A DNA stretch of 64,000 bases from Nicotiana tabacum (taxonomy: Eukaryota > Streptophyta > Magnoliopsida > Solanales > Solanaceae), in the NCBI RefSeq assembly GCF_000715075.1, contig NC_134084.1, positions 4,280,501-4,344,500 of the forward strand, read 5' to 3'. Positions 1 to 11,582 of this stretch are shown piece after piece (position 1 is the stretch's first letter; each line of letters begins with the position of its first letter). A program made the position numbers and the translations under genes. The notes below the pieces were generated by a model. The model searched no databases, was not told where the DNA came from, and saw nothing but the letters and a program-made list of their open reading frames with translations.

Positions 1-1320
1 GGTCTAAATCCCAAGTATTCAAAAAGCCCTAACTCTACCCAAATTCCTAATTTCTACCATTTAAACTCTTGATTTTTGATTAGAAAGTGATGAAAAAAAT
101 TGGGTAATTGAAAAAATAAAGTTTATAATTGATTACCAACACTTTGGGGATGAATTTGTGGGAAGAAAATCGCCTCTAGGCCTTGGGAGTTCGAAAATAT
201 GGAGTAAGATAGGTTCTGCCCGGTTCTGGTTCTGTTTTAAAATAACTTGGCAGGCCTTTATCGCGTTCACGATAGGCCTGTCGCGTTCGCGATAGGTCAG
301 GCCCAGATGGCCATCGCGTTCGCATTCAAGGGCTCGTGTTCGCGGAGTTTCAGCTCCTCGAGCCTTCGTATTCGCGGTCAGGTGGCCGCGTTTGCGTTGA
401 GTAAAATCCTTCTCCCCCTGCCCAGGCCCAAAGACCTTCGCGTTCGCAATAGCAGGTCTGCATCGCGAAGGGAAGCACCCCCAAAGCTTCGCGTTTGCGA
501 CCTATTTCTCACATTCGCGTAGAAGGAAAATTCCTTCAGCCTGACTTACCCATCGCGTTAGCAAGAGTCCTTCCGCGAACGCGAAGAACAAAACTCCAGA
601 ACACCAGAAACTGAAAAGCTGCAACTTTTCTAAGTTTAAAAATCTTCCGAAACCTATCCAAAACTCACCCGAGCCCTCGAGACTCCAAACCAAACATGCA
701 TACTAACTCAAAAACATCATATGAACTTATCCGTACGATCAAATCGCCAAAATAACATCTTAAACAACGAATTTAGCATAGAAATCTAAGAAAAATCTCA
801 TAACTTTCAAAGTTTCAAATTTCACAAATACGGGTCCGAATCACATCAAACGACCTCCGTTTCTTACCAAATTTTACAAACACAACTCAAACATCATATT
901 GAACCTGTACCGAGCTCCAAAACCAAAATACATGCCTGATACCATAAAATTCAAATATAATCAAATTTCCAAAAACTCTTATATTTTCAGTAAAACAATT
1001 TCTTTCAAAAATTTATTTCTCGGGCTTGGGACCTCGGAATTCGATTCCGGACATACGCCTAAGTCCAATATTTTCCTACGGATCCTTCGGGACCATCAAA
1101 TCACAGGTCCAGGTTCGTTTACCCAAAATGTTGACCGGAGTTAACTTAAATTAAATTTTTAAAGGCTAAATTAACATTTTTATCACATTTCCACATAAAA
1201 GCGTTTCGGATATACGTCTGGATCGTGCATGTAAATCGAGGTGAGGAAAAAGGAGGCTTCTAAGGCCTCGTAACACCGAATTTTCTCATAAATCAAGTGA
1301 TGACCTTTTGGGTCATCACA
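1..1320 (-). repeat. Chromovirus LTR, partial (left outer copy)
   Basis: This segment aligns by eye with 21215-22533, including the starts GGTCTAAATCCCAA, the CpG-rich block and the shared end AAATCAAGTGATGA..CTTTTGGGT.ATCACA. It ends at 1320 with TCACA, followed by the minus-strand polypurine tract and the integrase end, so on the minus strand it is the 3' LTR. The other end lies outside the window. It is clearly closer to the right LTR than to the middle LTR. Confidence 0.85.
241..590. repeat. CpG-rich TCGCGTTCGCGA array in LTR
   Basis: A run of degenerate repeats built on the inverted repeat TCGCG-TT-CGCGA. Several copies show C-to-T or G-to-A changes at CpG (for example CGCGTTCACGATAGG beside CGCGTTCGCGATAGG). 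The equivalent block in the right LTR lies at 21481-21800. The middle LTR has a different repeat at this place. Confidence 0.65.
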
Positions 1321-1334
1321 TCCTCCATCTCTAA
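1321..1334 (-). promoter_or_regulatory. Polypurine tract of left chromovirus
   Basis: On the minus strand the purine-rich run TTTTAGAGATGGAGGA directly precedes the LTR start TGTGATGACC. The same arrangement stands beside the middle LTR at 14614-14628. It would prime plus-strand DNA synthesis during reverse transcription. Confidence 0.6.
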
Positions 1335-2761
1335 AACAATCGTTCGTCCTCGAACGGACATAAGAAGGAAGTACCTGAGTCGGAGAAAAGATGGGGATAA
1401 CGGCTCCGCATATCGGACTCGGACTCCCAGGTCGATGCCTCAGCAGTCTGACCTCTCCACTGAACATGAACAAAAGGGAAGCTCTTTGATCTCAACTGAC
1501 GAACCTGCCGGTCTATAATAGCTACCGGCTCCTCCTCATATGACAAGTCCTTAACCAACTTGACAGTGCTCAAGTCTAACACGTGGGATGGATCGCCGTG
1601 ATATTTCCGAAGCATGGACACATGAAACACTGGATGCACAACTGATAAACTCGGCGGCAATGCAAGTCTGTAAGCTATCTCTCCCACTCGATTAAGAATC
1701 TCAAATGGGCCAATGAACCTAGGGATAAGCTTGAACTTCTTCCCAAATCTCATCACGGCCTTCATAGGCGACACCCGAAGCAACACTTGCTCACCAACCA
1801 TGAATGCCACATCACGAACCTTATGGTCGGCATAATGTTTTTGCCTGGACTGAGCTATACGAAGCATATCTTGAATGATCCTGACCTTGTCCAAGGCATC
1901 CTGTACTAGATCTATACCCAACAACCGAGCCTCTCCTTGCTCAAACCATCCGACCGGTGACCAACATCGCCTACCATATAAAGCTTCATAAGGAGCCATC
2001 TGGATGGTCGACTAGTAGCTGTTGTTGTAGGCAAACTCCGCTAAAGGAAAAAACTGATCCCACAAGCCTCCAAAGTCAATGACACAAGCTCGGAGCATAT
2101 CCTCCAAAATCTGAATAGTCCGCTCAGACTGCCCGTTCGTCTAAGGATGAAACGATGTGCTCAACTCAACCCGCGTGCCCAACTCACGCTGAACTGCTCT
2201 CCAGAAATGTGAGGTAAACTGTGTACCTCGGTTCAGAATGATAGACATGGGCACACCATAAAGACGAACAATCTCTCGGATATAGATCTCAGCTAACCTC
2301 TCGGAAGAATAGGAGACTGCCACATCAATGAAATGTGCTGACTTGGTAGCCTATCAATAATAACCCACACTGCATCGAACTTCCTCTGAGTCTGTAGGAG
2401 TCCAACAACGAAGTCCATAGTGATACGTTCCACTTCCACTCGGGAAGCTAAATCCTCTGAAACAAACCACCAGATCTCTGATACTCGTACTTTACCTGCT
2501 GACAATTCAAACACCGAGCCACATACACAACAATATCCTTCTTCATACTTATCCAGCAATAATGATGCCGCAAATCCTGATACATCTTAGCGACGCCCGG
2601 ATGAATAGAGTACCGGGAACTATGGGCCTCCTTAAAATCAACTCTCGGAGTCCATCCACATTAGGCACACAAACTCGACCCTGTAGCCTCAAAACCCCAT
2701 CATCTCCTAATGTAACCTGCTTGGCACCACCGTGCTGCACCGTGTCTCTAAGGACACACAA
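1331..2761 (-). pseudogene. Chromovirus integrase with C-terminal chromodomain, degenerate
   Basis: Minus-strand fragments at 2761-2549 (zinc-binding N-terminal region), 2559-2293 and 2323-2141 (core) and 1999-1331 (C-terminal region) together cover an integrase. The C-terminal piece has the GPFEILNRVGEIAYRLALP block, then HPVFHVSMLRKY, then a chromodomain-like segment (SYEEEPVAIIDRQVRQL to STWESESDM). The core residue expected as Asp in the D-x-G-T-Q-F motif is Asn here (NRGTQFTS), which by family knowledge would remove a catalytic metal ligand. Frame changes near 2300 and stops near 2000-2140 separate the pieces. Integrase inserts the element DNA; the chromodomain steers it to particular chromatin in this lineage. 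This copy cannot make a full protein. Confidence 0.85.
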
Positions 2762-2776
2762 ATGAGGATCATCATA

Positions 2777-3769
2777 CTACCAATCTCGGATACGCTCCAA
2801 TAAGGAAGAACGAGCGATTGTGCAAGCTAATACACGATTGGGCTCAGAAACATCCAGCCTCACGAACTGATTGGCCAAAGCCTGAACATCCAAAGCAAGC
2901 GGTCTCTCACCGACCAGAATATACGCAAGACTGCCCATACTAGCTGACTTTCTTCTCAAAGCATCGACCACCACATTGGCCTTCCCCAGATGATATAAGA
3001 TGGTGATATCATAGTCCTTCAATAGCTCCAACCACCTTTTCTGCCTCAAATTTAGCTCCTTCTGCTTGACCAAATACTGTAGACTCTTGTGATCTGTGAA
3101 CAACTCACATGCCACGCCATACAGATAATGCCTCCAAATCTTCAACGCGTGAACAATGGCTGCTAACTCCAAATCATGGACCGGATAGTTCTTCTCATGA
3201 ATCTTCAACTGACGCGAAGCATAAGCAATGACCTTGCCATCCTGCATCAACACCACACCAAGTCCAATACGAGATGCATCACAATAAACTGTATATGGCC
3301 CTGAACCTATGGGTAGAATCAATACCGGCGCTGTAGTCAAAGCTATCTTGAGCTTCTGAAAGCTCGCCTCACACTCGTCCGACCACCTGAACTGGGTAGC
3401 CTTCTAGGTCAACCTGGTCATCGGGGCTGCAATAAATGAAAACCCCTCCACAAACCGACGATAATAGCCTGCCAAACCCAAGAAACTCCTGATTACTATA
3501 GCTGATACGGGTCTAGTCCAGTTCTTGACCGCCTATATCTTCTTCGGATCTACCTGAATACCCTCTGCTGATATAACATGACCCAAGAATGCAACCGAAC
3601 TCAATCAGAACTCACACTTCGAAAACTTATCATACAACTGACTATCTCTCAAAGTCTGAAGAACCACTCTCAGATGTTGCTCATGCTCCTTCCGGTTGCG
3701 GGAATAAATCAAAATATCATCAATGAAGATTATCACGAATGAATCCAAGTAAGGACTGAACACTCGGTT
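2777..3769 (-). pseudogene. Chromovirus RNase H and 3' part of RT, interrupted
   Basis: The 3340-2777 frame (187 residues) is a Ty3/gypsy RNase [55 protein letters not shown] and the connection to the integrase zinc region. The segment 3769-3341 holds the RT end with an IDDILIYSR motif and [11 protein letters not shown], but several stops interrupt it. RT is cut at 3769 by the solo LTR insertion and resumes at 11583, with CGGTT on both sides. Confidence 0.85.
3765..3769. repeat. Target-site duplication CGGTT (left)
   Basis: CGGTT at 3765-3769 and again at 11583-11587 flanks a TG...CA element. The host RT coding sequence is continuous across the two sites when compared with the intact region at 17020-17050. 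Five bases is the usual length for Ty3/gypsy integrases. Confidence 0.9.
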
Positions 3770-4107
3770 TGTGAACACCTAATTTTTGCACTATTTTAAC
3801 ACCTCCTAAAGTCATTAGTGTTTTTTTATTTTAATTATTTTTCTTAATTTTTATGTCTTTATTTGCATATTTCCTATCATAAAAATATCAAAAAATAGTT
3901 CTTTTTTATTTGTGCGTTTTAGGAATTAACTAACTATTCAATTGGTGAATTAATCTAGTTAATTGATCATTTGAATAAGTTATTTAATTAATTTATTTGT
4001 TTGTGTAAATTTAGTTTAATAATTAGCATTAAGGAAGAAACTGGGCCAAATTTGAAAGAGAAATGTGGCCAAGAGTGCAAGACAAGGGGGCTGTCATGAA
4101 AAAATTT

Positions 4108-4144
4108 AAAATGACGTAGTTTCAAGACAAAACTACGTCGTTTT
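4108..4144 (+). promoter_or_regulatory. ACGT-core palindrome upstream of LTR TATA box
   Basis: An inverted repeat with arms AAAATGACGTAGTTT and AAACTACGTCGTTTT, about 80 bases upstream of TATAAAAG at 4221-4228. An equivalent palindrome with a different spacer stands upstream of the TATA box in LTR B (42282-42316). ACGT cores are typical bZIP binding sites; a promoter role is inferred. Confidence 0.45.
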
Positions 4145-6691
4145 AGTTAAGTGAATCAAAATCCATCATGACCAATCATTTCATCTTAGTCTAATGGCCT
4201 AGATTTATCCTTAACCAAAATATAAAAGCCTAAAATCAGATTTTTGGCCCTCATTTACACATCTAACCCAAAACCCTAGCCCCCTTTCTTCTCTTCCCTC
4301 TCTCTGTCGCCGCTGCCCTTCACCATGGCGGCGGCGCCGTCCTCAGGCGGCCAAACGCCCTCCATCCAACATCATCCTCTTCTCCTCTTCTTTCTCTACA
4401 CGAATCCAAGCCTCATATCCTCCAAAACTCCACCAATCTCCATAAATCAAAGAAAATCCGAAACCCTAGCCACAACGTTTTTCATAAATTCAAGAATATT
4501 AAGCCCTTTTCTTCACTTAATTTTTACATCATAGATAGAGCTCAGCAAGGGCTACCATTTGGCATTGGTCTTAACCCGAAATTTTGGCGACCCCCACTGC
4601 CGATCTGCCACCGTCACTGCCACCCCTCAACCACCACTGCCTCTCGTTTCTCTCTTCACATTGGCCTCAAGCAACTTTCTGTTGTCGATTTTCATCGAAA
4701 CTAGCCTCCAATTCTCCGGAGTCATGGTTTCGATAATAATCGATATTAGATACTCGCTCAAGTCGTACCACTGCATATCTCCATTGTCCGGATACTCGAG
4801 TATATGGTAAAATCGTAATCCTCTGCCCTGTTATTAATTTTCTGTTTTCTTGGATTTTAGTTAGAATTAAGTTCTGTCTTGTTTCTTTATTTAATCCATT
4901 TCTGATTATGTTTGTCTAGTTGGTTTGTTAAATCACTTCAGCGATAGCGTGTGTTCTTCTTGGCTTTAATAGCTGATTTTTGTTTGCCCATGTTGGTTCA
5001 TAGTTCATGTGTTGAAGTTTAGTTACATGTCTTAATATATTGGTTTGTTTTTTTGAATCAGTAGGGTGTTACTGTTATTAATAAAAGTTGTATACTTGAG
5101 TATGTTTGGTTGTCTTTTACTGTTCAAAAGTTGTTGGAGTACAATACTTCAAAATTCTGTTCATAGTTGGTAAAAGAGATTGTCTTTGGACTGACTTTTG
5201 ACCAAAAAAACTGTCCTTTAAATAGTATCAGACAGAATTTTGGTGAAAAATCTATCCTTTGGACAGATTTTTTATCATGAAAGGCCTTGTTTCTTCTCCT
5301 ATAAAAGACTACACAATCTATCACTCTAAGGGGGCAGATTTTTTAACACTCTAAAGAACATCCTTACACTCATTTTAAAAAAGAAGAAGAGAAAAACAGT
5401 CCCAAAAGGGGCAGCTGAAAGTTAATAAAAAATACTCAGCATACTCTTTGTTTAGCTAATATTTTCCAGAAAAGAGCTCATGAACTCTTGAAATTTCTTA
5501 TTTAGTTTTGAGCCTTTCAAATACGTCATCGGTTTTTGTTTTCTTATTGAGTTCTGGGTCTGATTGCTGCTGAAATTTTACTGCTGGTGCTGGGTTCGTT
5601 TCACTAGTGTTTGTTTGCTAGTTTGTTGGTCAGTTGCTTTTCCTATATTTCTGTGAACTAGGTAACTTCCTCAACTTATATTGTAATTTTCAATCCAAGG
5701 ACGAATTAAATATGGAATGCTTGGAGTTTTCTTTACCTTATTCCAGGCCTTCTGCTCATGAATGCTATGTTGTTTCGTCAACTTAATGGGTCTTTGTCTA
5801 CTGTTCTTAAATGCTAAAGCAAGTTATGAGTTTGTTTATTATTTTCAGCATCTCTGTAATTTACCATCTCTCTCTCTCGAGATCGAACTCCCTCAAATAC
5901 TCTCACTATTTCCCCCATTTTTCCCTAAGTTTTCCTTTCGATTTACATAGAAATCTTAGGGTTATAGTGTAGAAATTTATGATAAATTAGTTTAGGTGAT
6001 TTTTCAGTCATATTTAGTTAGATTTTGGAGTTGATTCAGTGTGGGTGGCTTCCAATCTAGTGAAAAGGATCCCAAGTGGGGTTGTTTGCCGATTATCTGC
6101 GATTTCTTCTCCAATTTTCAAGTGCTTCTCAACAGTCTTCTCCGTATATTCAAGTAGACATATCTAAAGGAGTACATGTTGTTTTTTAACTGACTGTATC
6201 GGGTCTTCTTGCCCCACCCCTTTTGCATCTCAAATCTGCCCCCACCCCCTTATATTCTCGTTTTTTCTTCTTCTTTCTTTGTACATTTTATATTGTTGGG
6301 GCTATACCAGTGGTAGCGGTGATAGATCCTTCTGGTTTTTGGGTCGTGGTATTTTCTGTGTTTTCAGGAATTCTCGAAGTATTGGAGACAAGTTGGGCGC
6401 ACGAGCACTGGCGAAGGAGAGCAACCTGGGCGAGTGTCAACAAATGGCGGTAGGAAGTGGTGCGTGAGCGTACAACTACATCGAGTACAGCAAATCAGCC
6501 ACAGATTTTGTTATCGGGAGTTGGTACCTCCTGTTTTACTGGTTCCCTTTTGGTGTTAGCTAAATTATTGTTACTTTACTTCGCAATAGTTAAACCTTTC
6601 AACTAGGATACTAGTTACCACTTGTTTCCTTCTAGTTTGATTTGTTGTCCATTGTGCACTAGCGAGTCTTCTCTAGATTGTTGTAGGTGTA

Positions 6692-7779
6692 GTGGCTGTA
6701 GTCTGGGATGATAGAATAAGGGCATATCCTCGGGTGGGGCAGAGTGTGAGGCTGGGGTCAGGGGGTGGGATGGGTAGCAGGGGAGGTAGAGGGGGCAAGG
6801 GAGCCTATAGGTTGAGAATCGGGTCATGGAACATAGGTTCACTAACGAGTAAATCCATAGAGTTGGCGAAAATCCTTCAGAAGAGGAAGATTAATATAGC
6901 GTGTGTCCAGGAGACTAGGTGGGTCGGATCGAGGGCGAAAAACGTGGATGGGTATAAGTTGTGGTACTCTGGTGTCCTGAAGGGTAAGAATGGAGTGGGT
7001 ATCCTGGTAGATAGCCATCTTAGAGAGTCCGTGGTAGAGGTCAGGCGGGTGAATGATAGACTAATGACTATTAAGTTGGTGGTGGGTGAGGGTACTTTAA
7101 ATGTCGTTAGCGCGTACGCACCGCAAGCAGGCTTGGATGAGGATATTAAGAGGCGCTTTTGGGAGGGGTTGGATGAGATTGTTCGTAGTATACCACCTTC
7201 TGAGAGGTTATTCATAGGAGGATATTTCAATGGTCATATTGGGTCATCTGCAGGTGGGTACACTGAGGTGCATGGCGGCTTTGGTTTCGCGGAGCGGAAC
7301 GGAGGGGGCATTTCGCTGTTGGACTTTCCAAGGCTTTCGATCTAGTCATTGCGAACTCGAGTTTTACAAAGCGGGATGAACATTTGGTTACTTACCAAAG
7401 TTCGGTGGCGAAGACTCAGATTGACTATCTTCTCCTCAGGAGATGCGACAGAAGGTTGTGCGAGAACTGCAAGGTTATCCCAGGTGAGACCCTCTCAATG
7501 CAGCATAGGCTTTTGGTGATGGACATTTGTATTAGGATAAGGAGGAAGAAGAGGTCAGTACAAGGACGCCCCAGGATTAGGTGGGGCGCCTTAACTAAGG
7601 ATAAAGCTAAGGAGTTGGAAGGAAGGTTATCGACAATGGGAGCTTGGAGAAGCAAACATAATGTGGTCGACGACGGCGGACTGTATAAGAAAGGCGGCGA
7701 GAGAGGTGTTAGGGATATCTACGGGCCACAATGGTGGCCACAAAGGAGATTGATGGTGGAATGCAGTTATCCAAGGTAA
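6692..7779 (+). pseudogene. LINE apurinic-type endonuclease domain, frameshifted
   Basis: The frame 6692-7345 shows the start of an exonuclease-endonuclease-phosphatase fold: LRIGSWNIGSLT, INIACVQETRW (the conserved Glu), VVSAYAPQ. The motif expected as GDFN reads GGYFNGHIG, so the catalytic Asp position is Tyr. The frame breaks near 7325 and continues in another phase to 7779, including QIDYLLLRR and the terminal H region (SMQHRLLVMD). This domain nicks target DNA to prime reverse transcription; this copy looks inactive. Confidence 0.8.
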
Positions 7780-7780
7780 A

Positions 7781-9652
7781 GTGGAAGCAAAGAAGGTAGC
7801 TTACCTGCGGTTAGTAGGGAGCACTGACGAGGAGGAGAAAAGAGAGAACAGTGAAAGGTATAAAGTAGCTAGGAAGGAGGCGAAGATGGCAGTGACGGAG
7901 GCTAAGACGACAGATTTCGCTCGTCTGTATGAGGAACTAAGGAACAAAGGTGGGGAGAAGAAGTTATTCTGACTCGCTAAGGCGAGAGAGAGGACAACTC
8001 GACATCTGGACCAAGTGAGGTGCATAAAAGATGATGACGGCAAAGTTTTGATGGGAGTTGACCAGATTAAGAGGAGGTGGCAGACCTACTTTCATAAACT
8101 TCTAAGTGAAGAAGGGGATCAGGATATTATACTCGGGGAATTGAGGAATGCCGACAGTCACCATGAATTAAGTAATTGTAGGGACATTGAGATCGATGAA
8201 GTCATGGAGGCAATGCGTAAGATGAGAAGGGGCAGAGCTACTGGGCCAGACGAAATTCCGGTTGAACTGTGGAGGTGTGTGGGTAGAGCAGGCTTGAAAT
8301 GGCTTACTGGATTGTTTAGTGTTATATTCAAGTCTAATAGGATGCCTGAAGAGTGGAGGTGGAGTACAATGGTTCCGTTGTATAAGAAAAAGGGTGATGT
8401 CCAGAGCTGTAACAACTATAGGGGCATCAAATTACTAAGTCATACCATGAAAGTTTGGGAGAAAGTGGTAGAAATGAGAGTGCGAAGGACGGTGTCTATT
8501 TCAGACAACCAGTTCGGGTTCATGCCGGGGCGATCTACCACAGAAGCTATCCACCTTATTAGGAGGATGGTGGAACAGTACATGGATAGGAAGAAGGATC
8601 TCCACATGGTGTTTATTGATCTGGAGAAAGCGTACGATAGGGTTCCTAGGGAGGTCTTATGGAGATGCTTAGAGGATAAAGGGGTCCCGGTTGACTATAT
8701 TAGGGTGATTAAAGACATGTATGCTGGAGCTAAGACTCGGGTTAGGACAGTAGGAGGTGACTCTAAACACTTTCCAATTATTACGGGGTTGCACCAAGGG
8801 TCTGCGCTCAGCCCATTCCTATTTGCCCTGGTGATGGATGCACTGACTCATCATATTCAAGGGGAGGTGCCATGGTGCATACTATTTGCTGATGACATTA
8901 TTCTAATTGACGAGACACAAGGCGGCGTCAATGAGAGGCTAGAGATTTGGAGACATGCTCTTGAGTCTAAAGGTTTCAAGTTGAGCAGGACGAAGATGAA
9001 ATACCTCGAGTGCAAATTTGGGGTTGAGCCGACGGAAGCGGGAGTTGAAGTGAGGCTTGACTCTCAAGTCATTCCCAAGAGGGGAAGTTTCAAGTACCTT
9101 GGATCGGTTATTCAGGGGATCGGGGAGATTGACGAGGATGTCACACACCGTATAGGGGTGGGGTGGATGAAGTGGAGGTTAGCGTCGGGAGTCTTGTGTG
9201 ACAAGAAAATGCCACCGTTACTAAAAGGTAAGTTTTATAGAGCAGTGGTTAGGCCTGCCATGTTATATGGAACTGAATGTTGGCCGGTAAAGAACTCACA
9301 CATCCAGAAGATGAAAGTAGCAGAGATGAGGATGTTGAGGTGGATGTGTGGGCATACAAGGATGGATAAGATTAGGAATGAAGATATTCGAGAGAAGGTG
9401 GGCGTGGCCCCCATGGAGGACAAGATGCGGGAAGTAAGACTCGGATGGTTCGGGCACATTCAGAAGAGGAGCACTGATGCACCGGTGAGGAGGTGTGAGT
9501 GAGTGACTGTAGTAGGCACGCGGAGAGGTAGAGGGCGACCTAAGAAGTATTGGGGAGAGGTGATCAGACAGGACATGGCGCGACTTAGGATTACTGAGGA
9601 CATGGCCCTTGACAAGGAATTATGGAGGTCGAGCATTAAGGTTGTAGGTTAG
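7781..9652 (+). pseudogene. LINE reverse transcriptase (RTE clade), two nonsense codons
   Basis: One reading phase runs from 7781 to the terminal TAG at 9650-9652, with in-frame TGA at 7970-7972 and 9500-9502. Both sit where CGA (Arg) would fit the flanking peptide, suggesting CpG deamination. The domain has the [11 protein letters not shown] start, [28 protein letters not shown] (first catalytic Asp), [10 protein letters not shown] and FADD (8887-8898), followed by the thumb and a C-terminal [11 protein letters not shown] region. The RT core from 8015 to 9499 is open for 495 codons, so decay is limited. It would copy LINE RNA at the nicked target. Confidence 0.88.
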
Positions 9653-9983
9653 AGGAAAGTTGTGAATATTTCTACAGCAAAATAGAGTGAGACTAGTCAG
9701 TTAGGAGTTAGACTAAGAATGTCATTGGTCGTCTATTGATGCAGGGCTTTACCTGCTAGTTTTTACTATACCAGCCATCTATTTCATATTTCGTATTCTG
9801 TATTTCATATCTCTTATAAAGCTGTTATTTTATTATGCATTTTTATGGTACTAATATATCGTCTCCTGTTGCTTTTTTGAGCCGAGAGTCTCCTGGAAAC
9901 AGCCTCTCTACCCTTCGGGGTAGGGGTAAGGTCTGCGTATATATTACCCTCCCCAGACCCCACTTGTGGGATTATACTGGGTC

Positions 9984-10021
9984 GTTGTTGTTATTGTTGT
10001 TGTTGTTGTTGTTGTTGTTGC
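9984..10021 (+). repeat. (TTG)n tail of the LINE
   Basis: Nearly uninterrupted TTG/GTT repeats (one TTATTG variant) directly follow ACTGGGTCG and mark the 3' end of the LINE. RTE elements end in short tandem repeats rather than poly(A). Confidence 0.8.
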
Positions 10022-10261
10022 GTAATATCAATATGTAAGCATACTAGTTTAGCTTATCTTGTAATCTTAAGGCTCTGAAGTTGTAGTAATATTATAAAAA
10101 TAATATTTTATTAATTAAGTTCATATTTATTAGGAAATTATTTCATTAATTAACAATTATTTTCTCTAAATAATCGAATCAGTTTGTTCTTGATTTTTTC
10201 CATGACAATCTTGGTAATACGTGTTTAATTTTCCAGTTAAATGTGCTTATATTGGTCACCA

Positions 10262-10712
10262 TTTACGAATTTAATGAAAAATAGCTACTATTTTGCTGCA
10301 ACAGAGACCGGTCGCGCATAATATACGGGAGTTCGGTGCATCTGTGTACGAACTCCAGCATATTATGCTGGACCGGTATACTTTGCTGACTTCTGTATAA
10401 TATACGGGAGACTAGAACACCGGTGCTCGAACTCCAGTATATTATGCTGGAGTTCTAGTGTACTTATGTTGGAACTCCAACATATTATGCTGGAGTTCCA
10501 GCATAGTTATCCTGGAACTCCCGTATAATATGCTGGAGTTCAAGCATACTTATGCTGAAACTCCAGTATAATATACGGACGTACTTTTCGGGTTTTGAAC
10601 ACTGTTTTCGCTTAGATTTATCTTTACATAAAAGTGGCTAAATTTCGATTACTTTTGAAACTGAACTATTTTTGAATGACCAATTGTAAATCTCGCTATT
10701 TTTAAATTTCTC
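10262..10712. mobile_element. Non-autonomous fold-back repeat with CCAGCATATTATGCTGG palindromes
   Basis: A compact block of inverted repeats: CTCCAGCATATTATGCTGGA, TAATATACGGGAG and GGAACTCCAACATATTATGCTG occur repeatedly in both orientations. The left edge (GAAAAATAGCTACTATTTTGCTGCAACAGAGACC) and the right edge (CTCGCTATTTTTAAATTTCT) resemble each other in inverted orientation, as in a degraded MITE. There is no coding potential. Repeats of this type are familiar to me from tobacco promoters. Exact ends and target duplication are not certain. Confidence 0.6.
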
Positions 10713-10938
10713 CCTCCCATAGGCGTACTTACATTATTTCCTATTGCGTTGTTCAAGGAATTCACGTTTCTTAGTTCATTAACCCAATTCAAAGTTGTAC
10801 AGTGGCATATATTTAAGCTCATCGATTTTGGGAGTTGTTAAAATACAATGTCATTTGTTTTAAGATTAAGTTAATCACTCATAATTCTTTTTCATAATAA
10901 TTTAAACCTCAGGCAATTAGTAGACGCATTTTTTTTAT

Positions 10939-11241
10939 TCACGAACTCGCTTGCGTAGCGTGATATTAACATTTAATGTTTTAATTCAATAATCTCATAT
11001 CACTTCTACTAGCTTTAATTATTTTTTAATTTAATTAATCCTTTCGCTAAAATTGCGAATTCGCTTGCGTAGCACGATAGTTAATATTTAATTAATTCCT
11101 TTAAATGTAGTAACTTCTTTTCAAAGGTAATAATATACTAATAATCCTTGTCATAACTGCGGATTCGCTTGCGCAACGCTGTTATGATAAAATTAATAAG
11201 TTTCATTTCGATCACGCATTGGCTCGCGCGTGGTATCCAAA
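10939..11241 (+). repeat. Four stem-loops with shared loop CTCGCTTGCGTAGC-like (solo LTR)
   Basis: Four copies of a TTCGCTTGCGTAG-like core, each inside its own short inverted repeat. The first is TCACG..CGTGA. The third is GTCATAACTGCG..CGCTGTTATGAT. The fourth contains CACGC..GCGTG. Their order and the identity of each stem match the array in the larger LTRs (25717-26032 and 45588-45903). Confidence 0.6.
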
Positions 11242-11582
11242 AAAGTCATTTTTCTTAATAAATCTATTAATCAAGAAATAAAAGAGGATAGGTAAAACAT
11301 GAAAATTTTATAAATCACAGGTTATCCAAGATTAATTCAAGCCAACTTTTAAGTCAATTGAACTTTATTTAACGGACCGATAAAAATAGAGTCAAACCTT
11401 CCTTTTGACTAGAGATTCAAATAAATGGTGACTTGGAACACCGAAAGATCAATTCCAAGTGGCGACTCTGTAAATAAAATAATCCCTACTCAAATTTGTC
11501 ACTTTAATTGGAAAAACTCTTTAACCCACAATCCATAACATAACACACATCTATCTTTGTTGGGGGGAAAAGGGGTGTGACA

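Larger units (their letters stand above)
5860..10021 (+). mobile_element. RTE-type LINE, degenerate
   Basis: The segment holds an endonuclease-like frame, a reverse-transcriptase frame and a 3' end reading GGGGTAGGGGTAAGGTCTGCG and CCAGACCCCACTTGTGGGA followed by (TTG)n at 9984-10020. A TTG tail with this 3' end is characteristic of plant RTE LINEs and of the SINEs that borrow their machinery. The 5' boundary near 5860 is approximate: LTR similarity fades near 5740 and a CT-rich run begins at about 5863. I could not find a convincing target-site duplication. It sits inside the solo LTR and is therefore younger than that LTR. Confidence 0.8.
3770..11582 (+). mobile_element. Solo LTR of an Ogre-like family with nested insertions
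   Basis: The element begins TGTGAACACCTAATTTTTGC and ends GGGGTGTGACA, matching the ends of the 4.3-kb LTRs further right (start TGTAAATGCYTAATTTTT, end GGAGTGTGACA). Shared blocks in order include the TACGTCGTTT palindrome (4108-4144), a TATA region, GGAGTACAATACTTCAAAATTCTG (5138) and the stem-loop array near the right end. No internal element sequence is present, so it is a solo LTR left by LTR-LTR recombination. The length of 7.8 kb is inflated by a LINE (about 5860-10021) and a fold-back repeat (about 10262-10712). Without them it is about 3.2 kb. It is a diverged subfamily of the 22910-64000 element. Confidence 0.85.

Noticed and set aside
4325..4810. Frames starting MAAAPSSGG and MALVLTRNF in the solo LTR look like plant 5' exons
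   Set aside because: They lie in LTR sequence shared with LTR B, where the same region is interrupted by stops; the compositional look comes from the LTR leader.
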